Source of the DNA: Burkholderiales bacterium
Lineage (GTDB): Bacteria > Pseudomonadota > Gammaproteobacteria > Burkholderiales > SHXO01
Reading direction: 5' to 3'
Assembly (NCBI GenBank): GCA_020854105.1
Contig: JADZGB010000002.1
Coordinates: 127,695-191,694 of the forward strand
Length of the DNA stretch: 64,000 nucleotides
In this document: in pieces, positions 18,410 to 26,988 of the stretch
Layout: every line of letters begins with the position of its first letter
Numbering within the stretch: the stretch's first letter is position 1
Position numbers and translations under genes: made by a program
The notes under the pieces: generated by a model
The model's database searches: none
Seen by the model: the letters and a program-made list of their open reading frames with translations, nothing else
What the model was told of the DNA's origin: nothing

Positions 18410-18706
18410 CTAGACCAGGCGTTCCTTGTCGAAGAACGCCTTGCGCCAGCGCGTCACGGTGATCTTCTGGAACAGGCCGGCCTTGGTGAACGGATCTTCG
18501 TCGATGAAGCGCTGTGCCGCCGCGCGGTCCTCGGTGTCCACGAGCAGGATTCCGCCGTGCCCGCCGGCGCCGTCGTCGCCGGTGAGTGCGCCGGCCGCGA
18601 GCAGCAGGTGCTTGTTGGCCGTGAGGTAGTCGAGGTGCGCCGAGCGGACGCTGGCGCGCAGCTCGGCAGTGCCCGGCTTGTCTTCGGTCTGGATGGCGTA
18701 AGGCAT
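18410..18706 (-). CDS. YciI-like protein
   Basis: 98 aa ferredoxin-like alpha+beta protein. The start MPYAIQTEDKPGTAELRASV is followed by RSAHLDYLTANKHLLLAAGA and FIDEDPFTKAGLFQKITVTR, which place it in the YCII family (His-Asp pair in SAHLDYL). Function unknown; members are small putative dehydratase- or isomerase-like proteins. A 15-nt tandem repeat array lies just upstream of its start. Confidence 0.83.
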   Translation of the reverse strand: MPYAIQTEDKPGTAELRASVRSAHLDYLTANKHLLLAAGALTGDDGAGGHGGILLVDTEDRAAAQRFIDEDPFTKAGLFQKITVTRWRKAFFDKERLV

Positions 18707-18749
18707 GGGATGTCTCCGCGTGGGAGGCGACATTCTACCGCCGCCTGCC

Positions 18750-18855
18750 CCGGACTCGTGCAGACCGGACTCGTGCAGACCGGAGCTGGGCAGACCGGAG
18801 CCGGGCAGACCGGAGTCGTGCAGACCGGAGTCGTGCAGAACCGGACCCGCGCAGA
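18750..18855. repeat. Seven-copy 15-nt tandem repeat
   Basis: Seven consecutive units of the type CCGGASTCGTGCAGA (18750-18764, 18765-18779, 18780-18794, 18795-18809, 18810-18824, 18825-18839, and 18841-18855 after one inserted A). They occupy the divergent spacer between the yciI-like gene and ettA. Because 15 is a multiple of three, both strands stay open across the array, but neither flanking gene appears to use it. Copies differ at 2-4 positions. Confidence 0.9.
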
Positions 18856-18994
18856 ACCGTGGAATCCGCGCGCGAGACGAGAGAGGTACCGGCGCGCAGG
18901 CGGGGGGGAGTCTCACGTGCAGCCCTGGACGTGTGATCGCACCTGCCTTGGGTGCATAATCGCGCCCTTTCCTATCCCGCTGCTCTTCCTGCAC

Positions 18995-20659
18995 ATGGCC
19001 CAGTACGTATACACCATGCACCGCGTGGGCAAGATCGTCCCGCCCAAGCGACAGATTCTCAAGGACATCTCCCTTTCCTTCTTCCCCGGCGCCAAGATCG
19101 GCGTCCTCGGCCTGAACGGCTCGGGCAAGTCCAGCCTGCTGCGCATCATGGCGGGCGTGGACAAGGACATAGAGGGCGAAGCCGTGCCCATGCCGGGCAT
19201 CAAGATCGGCTTCCTTCCGCAGGAGCCGCAGCTCGATCCCGGGAAGACCGTTCGGGAGGAGGTCGAATCGGGGCTGGGCGAGATTCTCGAGGCCAAGCAG
19301 AAGCTCGACGAGATCTACGCCGCCTACGCCGAGCCGGACGCCGACTTCGACAAGCTCGCCACTGAACAGGCGAAGTACGAGGCGATCCTGGCCACCGCCG
19401 GCAGCGATACCGAGCACCAGCTGGAGATCGCCGCGGATTCGCTGCGCCTGCCCGCCTGGGACGCGAAGATCGCCCAGCTCTCCGGCGGCGAGAAGCGCCG
19501 GGTGGCACTGTGCAAGCTGCTACTGTTCAGGCCGGACATGCTGCTGCTGGACGAGCCGACCAACCACCTGGATGCCGAGTCGGTGGAGTGGCTCGAGCAG
19601 TTCCTGCAGCGCTTCCCCGGAACCGTCGTCGCCGTGACCCACGACCGCTACTTCCTGGACAACGCGGCAGAGTGGACTCTCGAACTCGACCGCGGCCACG
19701 GCATTCCCTGGAAGGGCAACTACAGCTCGTGGCTCGAGCAGAAGGAGCAGCGGCTGGAGATCGAGGCGAAGCAGGAGGCCGCGCGCATCAGGACCATGAA
19801 GCACGAACTGGAGTGGGTGCGCTCCAATCCCAAGGCGCGCCAGGCGAAGAGCAAGGCGCGCATCGCGCGCTTCGAGGAACTGTCCTCCTACGAGCACCAG
19901 AAGCGCAACGAAACCCAGGAGATCTTCATTCCGGTGGCCGATCGCCTGGGTGACAGCGTGATCGAGTTCAACGACGTCTCCAAGGGCTTCGGGGATCGCC
20001 TGCTGATCGACAGGCTCAGCATGAAGATCCCGCCGGGCGCGATCGTCGGCATCATCGGCCCCAACGGCGCAGGCAAGTCCACGCTGTTCCGCATGATCGC
20101 CGGCAAGGAGCAGCCCGATGGCGGGGAGATCACGGTCGGGCCCACGGTCAAGCTCGCCTTCGTCGACCAGTCGCGCGATTCCCTGGAGGGAAACAAGTCG
20201 GTGTGGGAGTTTGTCTCGGGCGGTGCCGATATCCTCAACGTCGGCAAGTTCGAGATGCCCTCGCGCGCCTACATCGGACGCTTCAACTTCAAGGGCGCCG
20301 ACCAGCAGAAGCCGGTGGCCAACCTCTCCGGCGGCGAGCGCGGCCGCCTGCACCTGGCCAAGACGCTGATCGCCGGAGCCAACGTGCTGCTGCTCGACGA
20401 ACCCTCCAACGACCTGGACGTGGAGACCCTGCGGGCCCTGGAGGAGGCGCTCCTGGAGTTTGCCGGCTGCGTGCTGGTGATCTCCCACGACCGCTGGTTC
20501 CTGGACCGTATCGCCACCCACATCCTCGCCTTCGAGGGCGATTCCCAGGTGGTCTTCTTCAACGGCAACTACCAGGAGTACGAGGCGGACAAGAGGAGGC
20601 GTCTCGGCGAAGAGGGCGCCCGTCCCAGGCGAATCCGCTACAAGCCGCTCGCCGGCTGA
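18995..20659 (+). CDS. ettA: Energy-dependent translational throttle protein EttA (ABC-F)
   Basis: 554 aa, matching EttA length. It has two ABC modules: Walker A GLNGSGKSSLLRIM and GPNGAGKSTLFRMI, signatures LSGGEKRRVALCKLL and LSGGERGRLHLAKTL, Walker B LLLDEPTNHLD and LLLDEPSNDLD. They are separated by a linker (ARIRTMKHELEWVRSNPKAR). EttA binds the ribosomal E site and gates elongation according to energy charge. The ATG at 18995 (MAQYVYTMHRVGKIVPPKRQ) is the conserved start; the open frame extending upstream through the 15-nt repeats is not coding. Confidence 0.95.
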   Translation: MAQYVYTMHRVGKIVPPKRQILKDISLSFFPGAKIGVLGLNGSGKSSLLRIMAGVDKDIEGEAVPMPGIKIGFLPQEPQLDPGKTVREEVESGLGEILEAKQKLDEIYAAYAEPDADFDKLATEQAKYEAILATAGSDTEHQLEIAADSLRLPAWDAKIAQLSGGEKRRVALCKLLLFRPDMLLLDEPTNHLDAESVEWLEQFLQRFPGTVVAVTHDRYFLDNAAEWTLELDRGHGIPWKGNYSSWLEQKEQRLEIEAKQEAARIRTMKHELEWVRSNPKARQAKSKARIARFEELSSYEHQKRNETQEIFIPVADRLGDSVIEFNDVSKGFGDRLLIDRLSMKIPPGAIVGIIGPNGAGKSTLFRMIAGKEQPDGGEITVGPTVKLAFVDQSRDSLEGNKSVWEFVSGGADILNVGKFEMPSRAYIGRFNFKGADQQKPVANLSGGERGRLHLAKTLIAGANVLLLDEPSNDLDVETLRALEEALLEFAGCVLVISHDRWFLDRIATHILAFEGDSQVVFFNGNYQEYEADKRRRLGEEGARPRRIRYKPLAG

Positions 20660-21020
20660 GCGCCGGCTGGTGCGGGTCCGTCCGGGCCCGCACCGCCTTC
20701 ACCCTCGCTGGCCACGCTGCCCGGCACTCCACCCGAAAGTCCAGCCCTGACTGTGCCGCTATAGATTCCGGCGGTGCGCCGGCTCCGTCCGCGACACGTG
20801 GATCGGTATCCAGTGTTGCCGGAATGCCGATTCTGGCGCCCCCAGCTGCTGAATTTTGTACAAGTACTGGCACTATTTGCACGAATTCTGCAGACTATGC
20901 AGGCCGTGCAGTGCGAGAAAAATACTGCACATAAAAACAGTCAGCGAAAACAGCGGGGTTACATTGAATTCGTTTTCGGGGGTTGTGCGCTGGGCACCGC
21001 AGACGGGTCCGACGGGTGAT
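20660..21020. other. Intergenic region, lower GC than surroundings
   Basis: 361 nt between ettA and ctpA. The second half (about 20850-20985) is visibly AT-richer than the rest of the window and contains TTTTGTACAAGTACTGGCAC and short TGCA-containing repeats (TTGCACG, CTGCAG, ATGCAG, GTGCAG, CTGCAC). It probably holds the ctpA promoter, but no convincing -35/-10 pair could be fixed. No gene is supported. Confidence 0.5.
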
Positions 21021-22442
21021 GTGCAGGGGCGGTGCCGGCAAGGTCGCCAGCAAGGTCGCCAACATGGTCACCGGCATGGTCACCGGCGCGCCGGGCTGAA
21101 GTCCGCACTGTTCGCGATCGGACTGGCCGCTTCGTTCCAGATGGGCATCGGTTGCGCGCTCGCGGGCGAGCACAGCGAGGCAGTCGAGCGCATCGCCGAC
21201 CTGCTCGATCAGATCCGCGCGCGCTACGTCGAGCACATCGACGACGAGAAGCTGATCGAGAACGCCGTCAACGGCGTGCTCAAGGGCCTCGACCCGTACT
21301 CGAAGTACATGGATGCGGAGAACTTCGAGAAGCTGCAGAGCCACAACCGCGGGGAGTACGGCGGGGTGGGCATCGAGGTGCGGACCGAGGCCGGAGGGGC
21401 GCGCATCCTCACCGCGTTCGAGGGGGCACCGGCACAGCGTGCCGGGCTCAAGCAGGGCGACCTGATCCTGAAGATCGACCAGACCGCCCTCCAGGGCATG
21501 GAGCTGGAGCAGATCACGCAGCTCATGCGCGGCAGGCCGGACACGGATGTCAGGCTCATGCTGGTACCGGAGGGCGCCGCCGATCCGGTCGAAGTGGTCG
21601 TGCAGCGCGCGGTGATCAAGTGGCAGAGCGTGCGTGCCCACATGCTGGACAACGGCTACGCCTATGTTCGCATCACCAACTTCCAGGAACACACCGGCGA
21701 GATGCTCGTCGCTGCACTGGGCGGCCTGTGGAAGACCCAGGACGGCAAGGTCTCGGGCATCGTGCTGGATCTGCGCGACAACCCTGGCGGCCTGATCACG
21801 GCAGCGGTCGGTGTCTCCAGCGCCTTCCTGCCGGCGAACGCACCCATCGCGTACGCCGACGGCAGCGGGAGTGCCTCGAAGATGCGCCTCTACGCGCGAA
21901 AGGAGGACTACCTGCGTGCGGGCGAGTCCGACTATCTGATCAACCTGCCGGCTGCCGTGAGGGAGGTTCCGATGGCGGTGCTGGTGAACAAGAACTCGGC
22001 GTCCTCGTCCGAGATCGTGGCCGGCGCGCTGCAGGATCACAAGCGGGCAGTGGTGGTCGGAACCCTGACCTATGGCAAGGGCTCGATCCAGCGCATGTTC
22101 CCGCAGAGTGACGGCTCCGGACTCAAGATCACCACCTCGCACTACTTCCTGCCGGGGGGGCGCAAGGTCCACGGCAAGGGCATCCAGCCCGATCTGGTGG
22201 TGGAAAAGGATCCGATGTCGGCCGTGGCGACAGCCCCTGTCGACGGCGGCAAGCCGGCCCAGCCCGTCGCCGTCACCGGTGACGTCGCCTCCGCCGACCC
22301 CAAGCGTCCGGCCCCGGCCATGTGCAGCGAGCTGGTGCGTGCGAGTGCGGCCGAGGGGGACAAGCCGACCGGTGAACTCGACTGCCAGCTGCAGGAAGCG
22401 CTGCGCGTGCTGCGCGCCCGCACCGAGATCGGCCAGAGCTGA
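21021..22442 (+). CDS. ctpA: S41-family C-terminal processing peptidase
   Basis: 473 aa if started at GTG 21021. The order is: a hydrophobic export segment (GLKSALFAIGLAASFQMGIG), a helical region, a PDZ domain (YGGVGIEVRTEAGGARILTA onward), and the S41 core with LRDNPGGLITAAVG, the Ser region NKNSASSSEIVAGALQD and the Lys region GTLTYGKGSIQRMF (Ser-Lys dyad). It cleaves C-termini of periplasmic proteins. The start is uncertain: no ATG exists in frame close to the signal segment, and 21040-21087 is a 12-nt repeat that yields a Gln/Gly/Arg/His-rich N-terminus. The C-terminus has a Pro/Ala-rich tail. Confidence 0.87.
   Translation: MQGRCRQGRQQGRQHGHRHGHRRAGLKSALFAIGLAASFQMGIGCALAGEHSEAVERIADLLDQIRARYVEHIDDEKLIENAVNGVLKGLDPYSKYMDAENFEKLQSHNRGEYGGVGIEVRTEAGGARILTAFEGAPAQRAGLKQGDLILKIDQTALQGMELEQITQLMRGRPDTDVRLMLVPEGAADPVEVVVQRAVIKWQSVRAHMLDNGYAYVRITNFQEHTGEMLVAALGGLWKTQDGKVSGIVLDLRDNPGGLITAAVGVSSAFLPANAPIAYADGSGSASKMRLYARKEDYLRAGESDYLINLPAAVREVPMAVLVNKNSASSSEIVAGALQDHKRAVVVGTLTYGKGSIQRMFPQSDGSGLKITTSHYFLPGGRKVHGKGIQPDLVVEKDPMSAVATAPVDGGKPAQPVAVTGDVASADPKRPAPAMCSELVRASAAEGDKPTGELDCQLQEALRVLRARTEIGQS
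21040..21087. repeat. Four-unit 12-nt repeat at the ctpA 5' end
   Basis: The units are AAGGTCGCCAGC, AAGGTCGCCAAC, ATGGTCACCGGC and ATGGTCACCGGC. In the ctpA frame they encode alternating QGRQ/HGHR residues before the signal peptide. The last two units are identical. Confidence 0.8.
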
Positions 22443-22524
22443 GCGCGCGGCCGCCGCGCCGCGCCGATGCCCCGTATCATCCCTCGCGCGCGGCTTGGCA
22501 CGGTGAAAACGGGAGGATCGGAGC

Positions 22525-23295
22525 ATGCAGCTGGACGGAGCGGTGTGCATCGTGACCGGCGGCGGGACCGGCACGGGCGCGGCATGCGCCACCCTGCTCG
22601 CGAGCAAGGGCTGTCGCGTGGTGGTGAACTACAGCCGCAGCGAAGACGAGGCGCACGCGACCGTGCGCGCCTGCCAGGCGGCGGGCGCCGATGCGCTCGC
22701 CGTGCAGGGCAACGTCGCTCTCGACGCCGACTGCCAGGCCCTCGCGCAGGCCGCGCTGACGCGCTGGGGCCGCATCGACGCCCTCGTCAACAACGCGGGA
22801 ATCACCCGGTTCGCGCACGCCGCCAGGCTCGATGCCCTGAGCGCCCAGGACTTCCACGACATCTACGACGTGAACGTGGTGGGTGCGTATCAGATGATCC
22901 GGGCGTGCACGCCAGCGATGAAGCAGCAGGGTGCCGGTGCAGTGGTCAACATCTCGTCCATCGCGGGCACCCGCGGGGTCGGTTCATCCACCGCATACGT
23001 CGCCTCCAAGGGCGCGCTCAACGCCATGACGCTGGCGCTGGCACGTGCGCTGGCGCCTACCATCCGGGTAAACGCGGTGTGTCCCGGCTTCATCGAGACG
23101 CGCTGGCACACGCAGCGCTTCGATGCGGACGGCTACGCCAGATTCAAGTCGGCCTACGAGGCGAACGTGCCGCTCGCCACGGCGGCCTCCGCGGTTGACG
23201 TCGCGGAAACCGTGGTGTGGCTGATCGAAGCGGCCCGGGTGATCACCGGCGAGTTGATCGAGGTGGATAGCGGCCTGCACCTCGGCAAAGTCTGA
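22525..23295 (+). CDS. SDR-family NAD(P)-dependent oxidoreductase
   Basis: 256 aa classical short-chain dehydrogenase. Cofactor motif TGGGTGTG (residues 12-19), NNAG in ALVNNAGITRF, catalytic Ser in VVNISSIAG and the Tyr-Lys pair in STAYVASKGALN. The CPGFIETR and TGELIEVDSGLHLG ends are also classical. The substrate cannot be assigned. It lies alone on the plus strand between ctpA and a convergent regulator gene. Confidence 0.88.
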   Translation: MQLDGAVCIVTGGGTGTGAACATLLASKGCRVVVNYSRSEDEAHATVRACQAAGADALAVQGNVALDADCQALAQAALTRWGRIDALVNNAGITRFAHAARLDALSAQDFHDIYDVNVVGAYQMIRACTPAMKQQGAGAVVNISSIAGTRGVGSSTAYVASKGALNAMTLALARALAPTIRVNAVCPGFIETRWHTQRFDADGYARFKSAYEANVPLATAASAVDVAETVVWLIEAARVITGELIEVDSGLHLGKV

Positions 23296-23368
23296 GCGGG
23301 CAAGGCCGCGGCCGCGATCCGCGCCCAAGCCGGGGGCGGGCATCTGCGCGGGACGGCGCACGGCAGAT

Positions 23369-23887
23369 CTACTCCGATGTGCTCCTGCCGGCGCCATCGC
23401 CCTTCCATCGCGCATCGACTCCGGCCACCAGTCGTTGCAGCTCGGTATCGGCGCAGGCATCACGCCGCAGCGATGCGCATACCGTGGATGCCAGCTCGAG
23501 AAACCGCACCAGCGTCTCACGCTCGTGCTCGGGGGACTCGGGCGGGGTCGCGAACAGCTGCCACGCCGGTCCTACCCTGAGCCAGCCTTGCTGCGCGAGG
23601 CGTTGCACCTTGCGCCGCACCGTCTCGCGCGGGATGCTGGTCGCGCGACTGATGCCGCGAATGTTGGCCGGCGACATGGGAGGTCGCGCAGCGTCGCCGC
23701 GCTCCGCATTGCTGCGGACAAACTGCATCTGTCGATTGTGATGTGCGATCTCGCCCAGGATCAGGGCCGAGTCGATGTCCCCGCCAAAGGCATCGCGCAC
23801 ACGGTTCATGTTCCAGAGGAGGAATTCCTGCAGCAGCCACCCGATCTGCCCCAGGTTCGCTTCCGGGTTCGGCTTGGTCATTGTCAT
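23369..23887 (-). CDS. Winged-helix DNA-binding protein
   Basis: 172 aa from MTMTKPNPEANLGQ (ATG 23887; ATG 23881 and an upstream in-frame start at 23926 are alternatives). The stretch SPANIRGISRATSIPRETVR, continuing RKVQRLAQQGWLRVG, reads as a helix-turn-helix plus wing. The N-terminal half (WLLQEFLLWNMNRVRDAFGG) is probably a dimerisation helix. It diverges from a GNAT gene across a 183-nt AT-richer spacer. Target unknown. Confidence 0.65.
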   Translation of the reverse strand: MTMTKPNPEANLGQIGWLLQEFLLWNMNRVRDAFGGDIDSALILGEIAHHNRQMQFVRSNAERGDAARPPMSPANIRGISRATSIPRETVRRKVQRLAQQGWLRVGPAWQLFATPPESPEHERETLVRFLELASTVCASLRRDACADTELQRLVAGVDARWKGDGAGRSTSE

Positions 23888-24070
23888 GATTGAACGTCTC
23901 GGCCAGGAGATGCGTACTCGTTGCACGCCATACGCATGTTATTTCTACTGGTGAACAGATTCGCTGTAAAGTTCTGATGTCCCAGTTTGGGTGTGCATTC
24001 TCCATACGAAACGCGACGTTACGGAATTCTGCCGGCGTGCATGCGAACGAGACGCAGTCGGAGTACATCG

Positions 24071-24556
24071 ATGAACGGAAAGATCACGATCATGGCTGCC
24101 ACCTCGCGTGACGCGGGCCTCGTCCTGCACTTCATCCGCTGGCTCGCGGAGTACGAGAGGCTCGAGCATCTGGTGAGCGCGACCGAGGAAGGGCTGCGCG
24201 AGTCGCTGTTCGGCGAACGGCCCGGCGCCGAGGTGCTGATCGCCTGTACAGAGGATGAGCCGGTCGGCGTCGCCGTCTTCTTCCCGAACTTCTCCACCTT
24301 CCTCGGTCGGCGCGGGATGTGGCTGGAGGACATCTTCGTGGAGTCGGTGGCGCGCGGCCGCGGCGTGGGCAAGTTGCTGCTGCTCGCCGTGGCACGCATC
24401 GCCCACGAGCGCGGATGCGGCCGGTTCGAGTGGGCGGCGCTGGACTGGAATGCGCCGGCCTGGGATTTCTATCGCGCGCTGGGTGCCGCGCCGCTCGAGG
24501 ACTGGACCATGTTCCGCCTGACCGGCTCCGCTCTCGAGCGGCTCGCGCGCATGTGA
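24071..24556 (+). CDS. GNAT-family N-acetyltransferase
   Basis: 161 aa from ATG 24071 (MNGKITIMAATSRDAGLVLH). The acetyl-CoA site is WLEDIFVESVARGRGVGKLL, continuing LLAVARIAHERGC, followed by EWAALDWNAPAWDFYRALGA. The pattern is that of the diamine (spermidine/spermine) acetyltransferase-like branch; the substrate may be an amine but is unproven. The longer upstream reading lacks GNAT character. Convergent with the methyltransferase gene, 7 nt apart. Confidence 0.82.
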   Translation: MNGKITIMAATSRDAGLVLHFIRWLAEYERLEHLVSATEEGLRESLFGERPGAEVLIACTEDEPVGVAVFFPNFSTFLGRRGMWLEDIFVESVARGRGVGKLLLLAVARIAHERGCGRFEWAALDWNAPAWDFYRALGAAPLEDWTMFRLTGSALERLARM

Positions 24557-24563
24557 GCGCGGC

Positions 24564-25418
24564 TCAGCGTTTGCGCGCGACGAAGCGGCCGCCGCCGAGG
24601 CGGCCTGTCCCGTAGAGCCCGACGAAGAAGGCGTAGGTGTCGTCCCAGCGCTGGAAGTGTGCGGTGCCGAACTTGTGCACCGTCTCCGATTCCAGGCTGC
24701 GGTACATGGCAAGCCGTGCGACCAGGATGCGCGCCCACTCCTCGCTCAGGTCCTCGCGGCGTTCCAGCGTGCAACCGCTGGCGGCAAGCAGAGCGGCATA
24801 GCCGTCCAGCGTTTCCAGGCTCGGAAAGGCCATCTCGCGCTGCAGCCGCGCCGTCTCCTCCTCGTCCAGCGATTCCCGGCGCAGGATGTCGGTGAAGGCG
24901 ATGACGCCGCCGGGCACGAGCACGCGCGCGCATTCGGCGACGAGCCTAGGCTTGTCCGGCACATGGCACCATGCCTCCTGGCCGACGACCACGTCGAAGC
25001 TCGCATCGGGGAACGGCATCTCCAGCGCGTTGCCGTGGCAGAAATCGACCAGGTGGTCCAGGCCCACCACGCGCGTGAGGCGCTGGGCGCCGAGGAACCG
25101 CGTGTACGTGAAGTCCAGCCCGGTGACGCGGCAACCGAAGTAGTGCGCGAAGTAGCGGGCCGGTCCGCCCATGCCACTGCATACGTCCAGTACGCGCAGG
25201 CGCGCGCGCATGCCGGCGGCCCGCGCCAGCACCTCGTTCGCCGCGGTGCCGCCGAAGTGATCCTGGTCGAACTCCTGGAGTGTCTCCTCGGACAATCCCT
25301 CCAGTGCGATGCCGCGCGCCCGCAGCGTGTGCAGGATCTGTTCCTCGTTGATCGGATGCGCGTCGTAGAACGCAGTCACCCGCGCGATGGCGCCGTCTGT
25401 GGTGTGCGGTGCGCTCAT
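24564..25418 (-). CDS. Class I SAM-dependent methyltransferase
   Basis: 284 aa. SAM motif I is VLDVCSGMGGPARYFAHYFG, motif II GLDFTYTRFLGAQRL, and the acidic/post-I region contains GNALEMPFPDASFDVVVGQE. ALEGLSEETLQEFDQDHFGG and the methyltransferase-11-type core resemble sarcosine/dimethylglycine- or tocopherol-type N/C-methyltransferases. The substrate is not determinable. Probably co-transcribed with the TPR gene lying 145 nt upstream on the same strand. Confidence 0.8.
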   Translation of the reverse strand: MSAPHTTDGAIARVTAFYDAHPINEEQILHTLRARGIALEGLSEETLQEFDQDHFGGTAANEVLARAAGMRARLRVLDVCSGMGGPARYFAHYFGCRVTGLDFTYTRFLGAQRLTRVVGLDHLVDFCHGNALEMPFPDASFDVVVGQEAWCHVPDKPRLVAECARVLVPGGVIAFTDILRRESLDEEETARLQREMAFPSLETLDGYAALLAASGCTLERREDLSEEWARILVARLAMYRSLESETVHKFGTAHFQRWDDTYAFFVGLYGTGRLGGGRFVARKR

Positions 25419-25563
25419 GCATCGACCTCGCGCAACCGGGGAACGGGTGCGGCCGTGGCGTTTGCCGCCATTGCCCGTGCGCGCGTGCCGTGCGCCCCGC
25501 GCGCATTGTCGATCCGCCGATCCTGCACGTTGCCGTTCTCCTCTGCGTGTTCGCGGTCCGCGT

Positions 25564-26106
25564 TCAGTGCGCCGGTCCGCTGGTCCTCGTTGCCAGCTGC
25601 GCGATGGCCTCGTTCACCGAATCCATGGTCGGATGCAGCGCATGGGCCCGCTGCAGGGCAAACAGCGCCAGGTCTCCGCGGTCCTGGCGCAGGCAGATCT
25701 GGGCGAATCCGCAGATGGCACCGAAGTGGCGGGGTTCGAGCATCAGCGTGCGGCCGATGTCGTGCACGCTGTCGCTGTCCCGTCCTTGCAGGAAGCGCAG
25801 CGTGGCGCGCTTGTTCCAGGCCTCGGCATAGTCGGGGAAGTCCTCGACGATGCGGTCGAGCAGGCGGCCGGCCTGCTCGAAGTCGCGCCCGGCGATCGCC
25901 TGTTCGGCCCGCTCGAGCGCTTCGCGCGCCAGGGGCTGGGGGTAGTGCAGCCACTGCGCCCAGATCTCGTCCTCCACGCTGGCGGCGTGTTCGGCCGACT
26001 CCGCCTGGGCCAGGCTCGCGAACAGCGCGTCCAGGCTGCGCGGCAGGGACGCGCAGGGCGTGCCGTGCGCGGTGTCGAGCACCAGCTTGAGCGTGTCTTC
26101 GAGCAT
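25564..26106 (-). CDS. Tetratricopeptide-repeat protein
   Basis: 180 aa soluble helical protein. Two to three TPR units are visible (for example AGRLLDRIVEDFPDYAEAWN, continuing KRATLRFLQGRDSDSVHDIG, and GAICGFAQICLRQDRGDLAL). The N-terminal LPRSLDALFASLAQAESAEH segment has no clear domain. No signal peptide. It resembles short TPR proteins of proteobacteria with unknown partners. murI lies 48 nt upstream of its start on the same strand. Confidence 0.75.
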   Translation of the reverse strand: MLEDTLKLVLDTAHGTPCASLPRSLDALFASLAQAESAEHAASVEDEIWAQWLHYPQPLAREALERAEQAIAGRDFEQAGRLLDRIVEDFPDYAEAWNKRATLRFLQGRDSDSVHDIGRTLMLEPRHFGAICGFAQICLRQDRGDLALFALQRAHALHPTMDSVNEAIAQLATRTSGPAH

Positions 26107-26154
26107 GGCGCAGTGTAGCGTGCCGCCCGGCGTGGAGCCGCGTGGGTGCCGGAA

Positions 26155-26988
26155 TCAGCCCGTCACCACCCGCTGCGTGGGGTCGCGCCGGTGGATCGTG
26201 CCGCGCACGCCAGTGAGTTGCGCGAGGGCCTCGCGCAGCGACTCGGTCCTGCCGCTGGTGAAGAAGGCATGTCGCCCGGTGCGGCCGCGATGCGTGGCCA
26301 GGCCGCGCGCGTCGAGCACGTCGCCCAGGTGGCGGGCGATGGCCGGTGCAGGGTCGATCACGCTCACGTGCGGTCCGACGATGCGCCGGATGGGTTCGAT
26401 CACGAACGGATAGTGGGTGCAGGCGAGCACGACGGTGTCCGCGCCTGCGGCGATGATCGGCTGCAGAAAGCCGCGCAGGGCCGCTTCCGTCTCCGGACCG
26501 TCCAGCGCCCCGCGCTCGACCAGTTCGGCCAGTCCGTCGCATACCTGCTTGACCAGGCGGATGCCCTCGGCGTAGCGGCCCGCAGTCGCCTGGAACAGCC
26601 TCCCCTGGAACGTGGCCGGTGTGGCGAGGATTCCGACGACGCCCGTGCGCGTCATCGCGGCGGCTGGCTTGACCGCGGGCTCCATGCCGATCACGGGAAG
26701 CCCGGTGAAGGTCTCGCGCAGGTACTTCAGCGCAGCCGCCGAGGCGGTGTTGCATGCGACCACGATCGCTTTGCAGCCGCGTCCGACCAGGAATGCGGTG
26801 ATGTCGTGGCAGAACGCGCGGATCTCTTCCTGGGAGCGCGGACCGTAAGGCACGTGCGCCTGGTCGGCGAAATAGAGCGTGTCCTCGTGCGGCAGCTGAC
26901 GCACGATCTCGCGCCACACGCTCAGGCCGCCCACACCCGAATCGAACACGCCGATGCTGCCGGCCGTCTCCGGCGCGGCGGCGCTCAC
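26155..26988 (-). CDS. murI: Glutamate racemase
   Basis: 277 aa from a GTG start at 26988 that overlaps the stop of the preceding gene (GTGA). It makes D-glutamate for peptidoglycan. Motifs: GVFDSGVGGLSVWREI, FADQAHVPYGPRS, catalytic Cys 1 in VVACNTASAAALKYLR and Cys 2 in TVVLACTHYPFVI. Full length. Unusually, it is translationally coupled to a secreted cyclase-family protein. Confidence 0.93.
   Translation of the reverse strand: MSAAAPETAGSIGVFDSGVGGLSVWREIVRQLPHEDTLYFADQAHVPYGPRSQEEIRAFCHDITAFLVGRGCKAIVVACNTASAAALKYLRETFTGLPVIGMEPAVKPAAAMTRTGVVGILATPATFQGRLFQATAGRYAEGIRLVKQVCDGLAELVERGALDGPETEAALRGFLQPIIAAGADTVVLACTHYPFVIEPIRRIVGPHVSVIDPAPAIARHLGDVLDARGLATHRGRTGRHAFFTSGRTESLREALAQLTGVRGTIHRRDPTQRVVTG

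Noticed and set aside
18750-18855. CRISPR-like array
   Set aside because: Units are 15 nt, contiguous and without spacers, so it is a simple tandem repeat.
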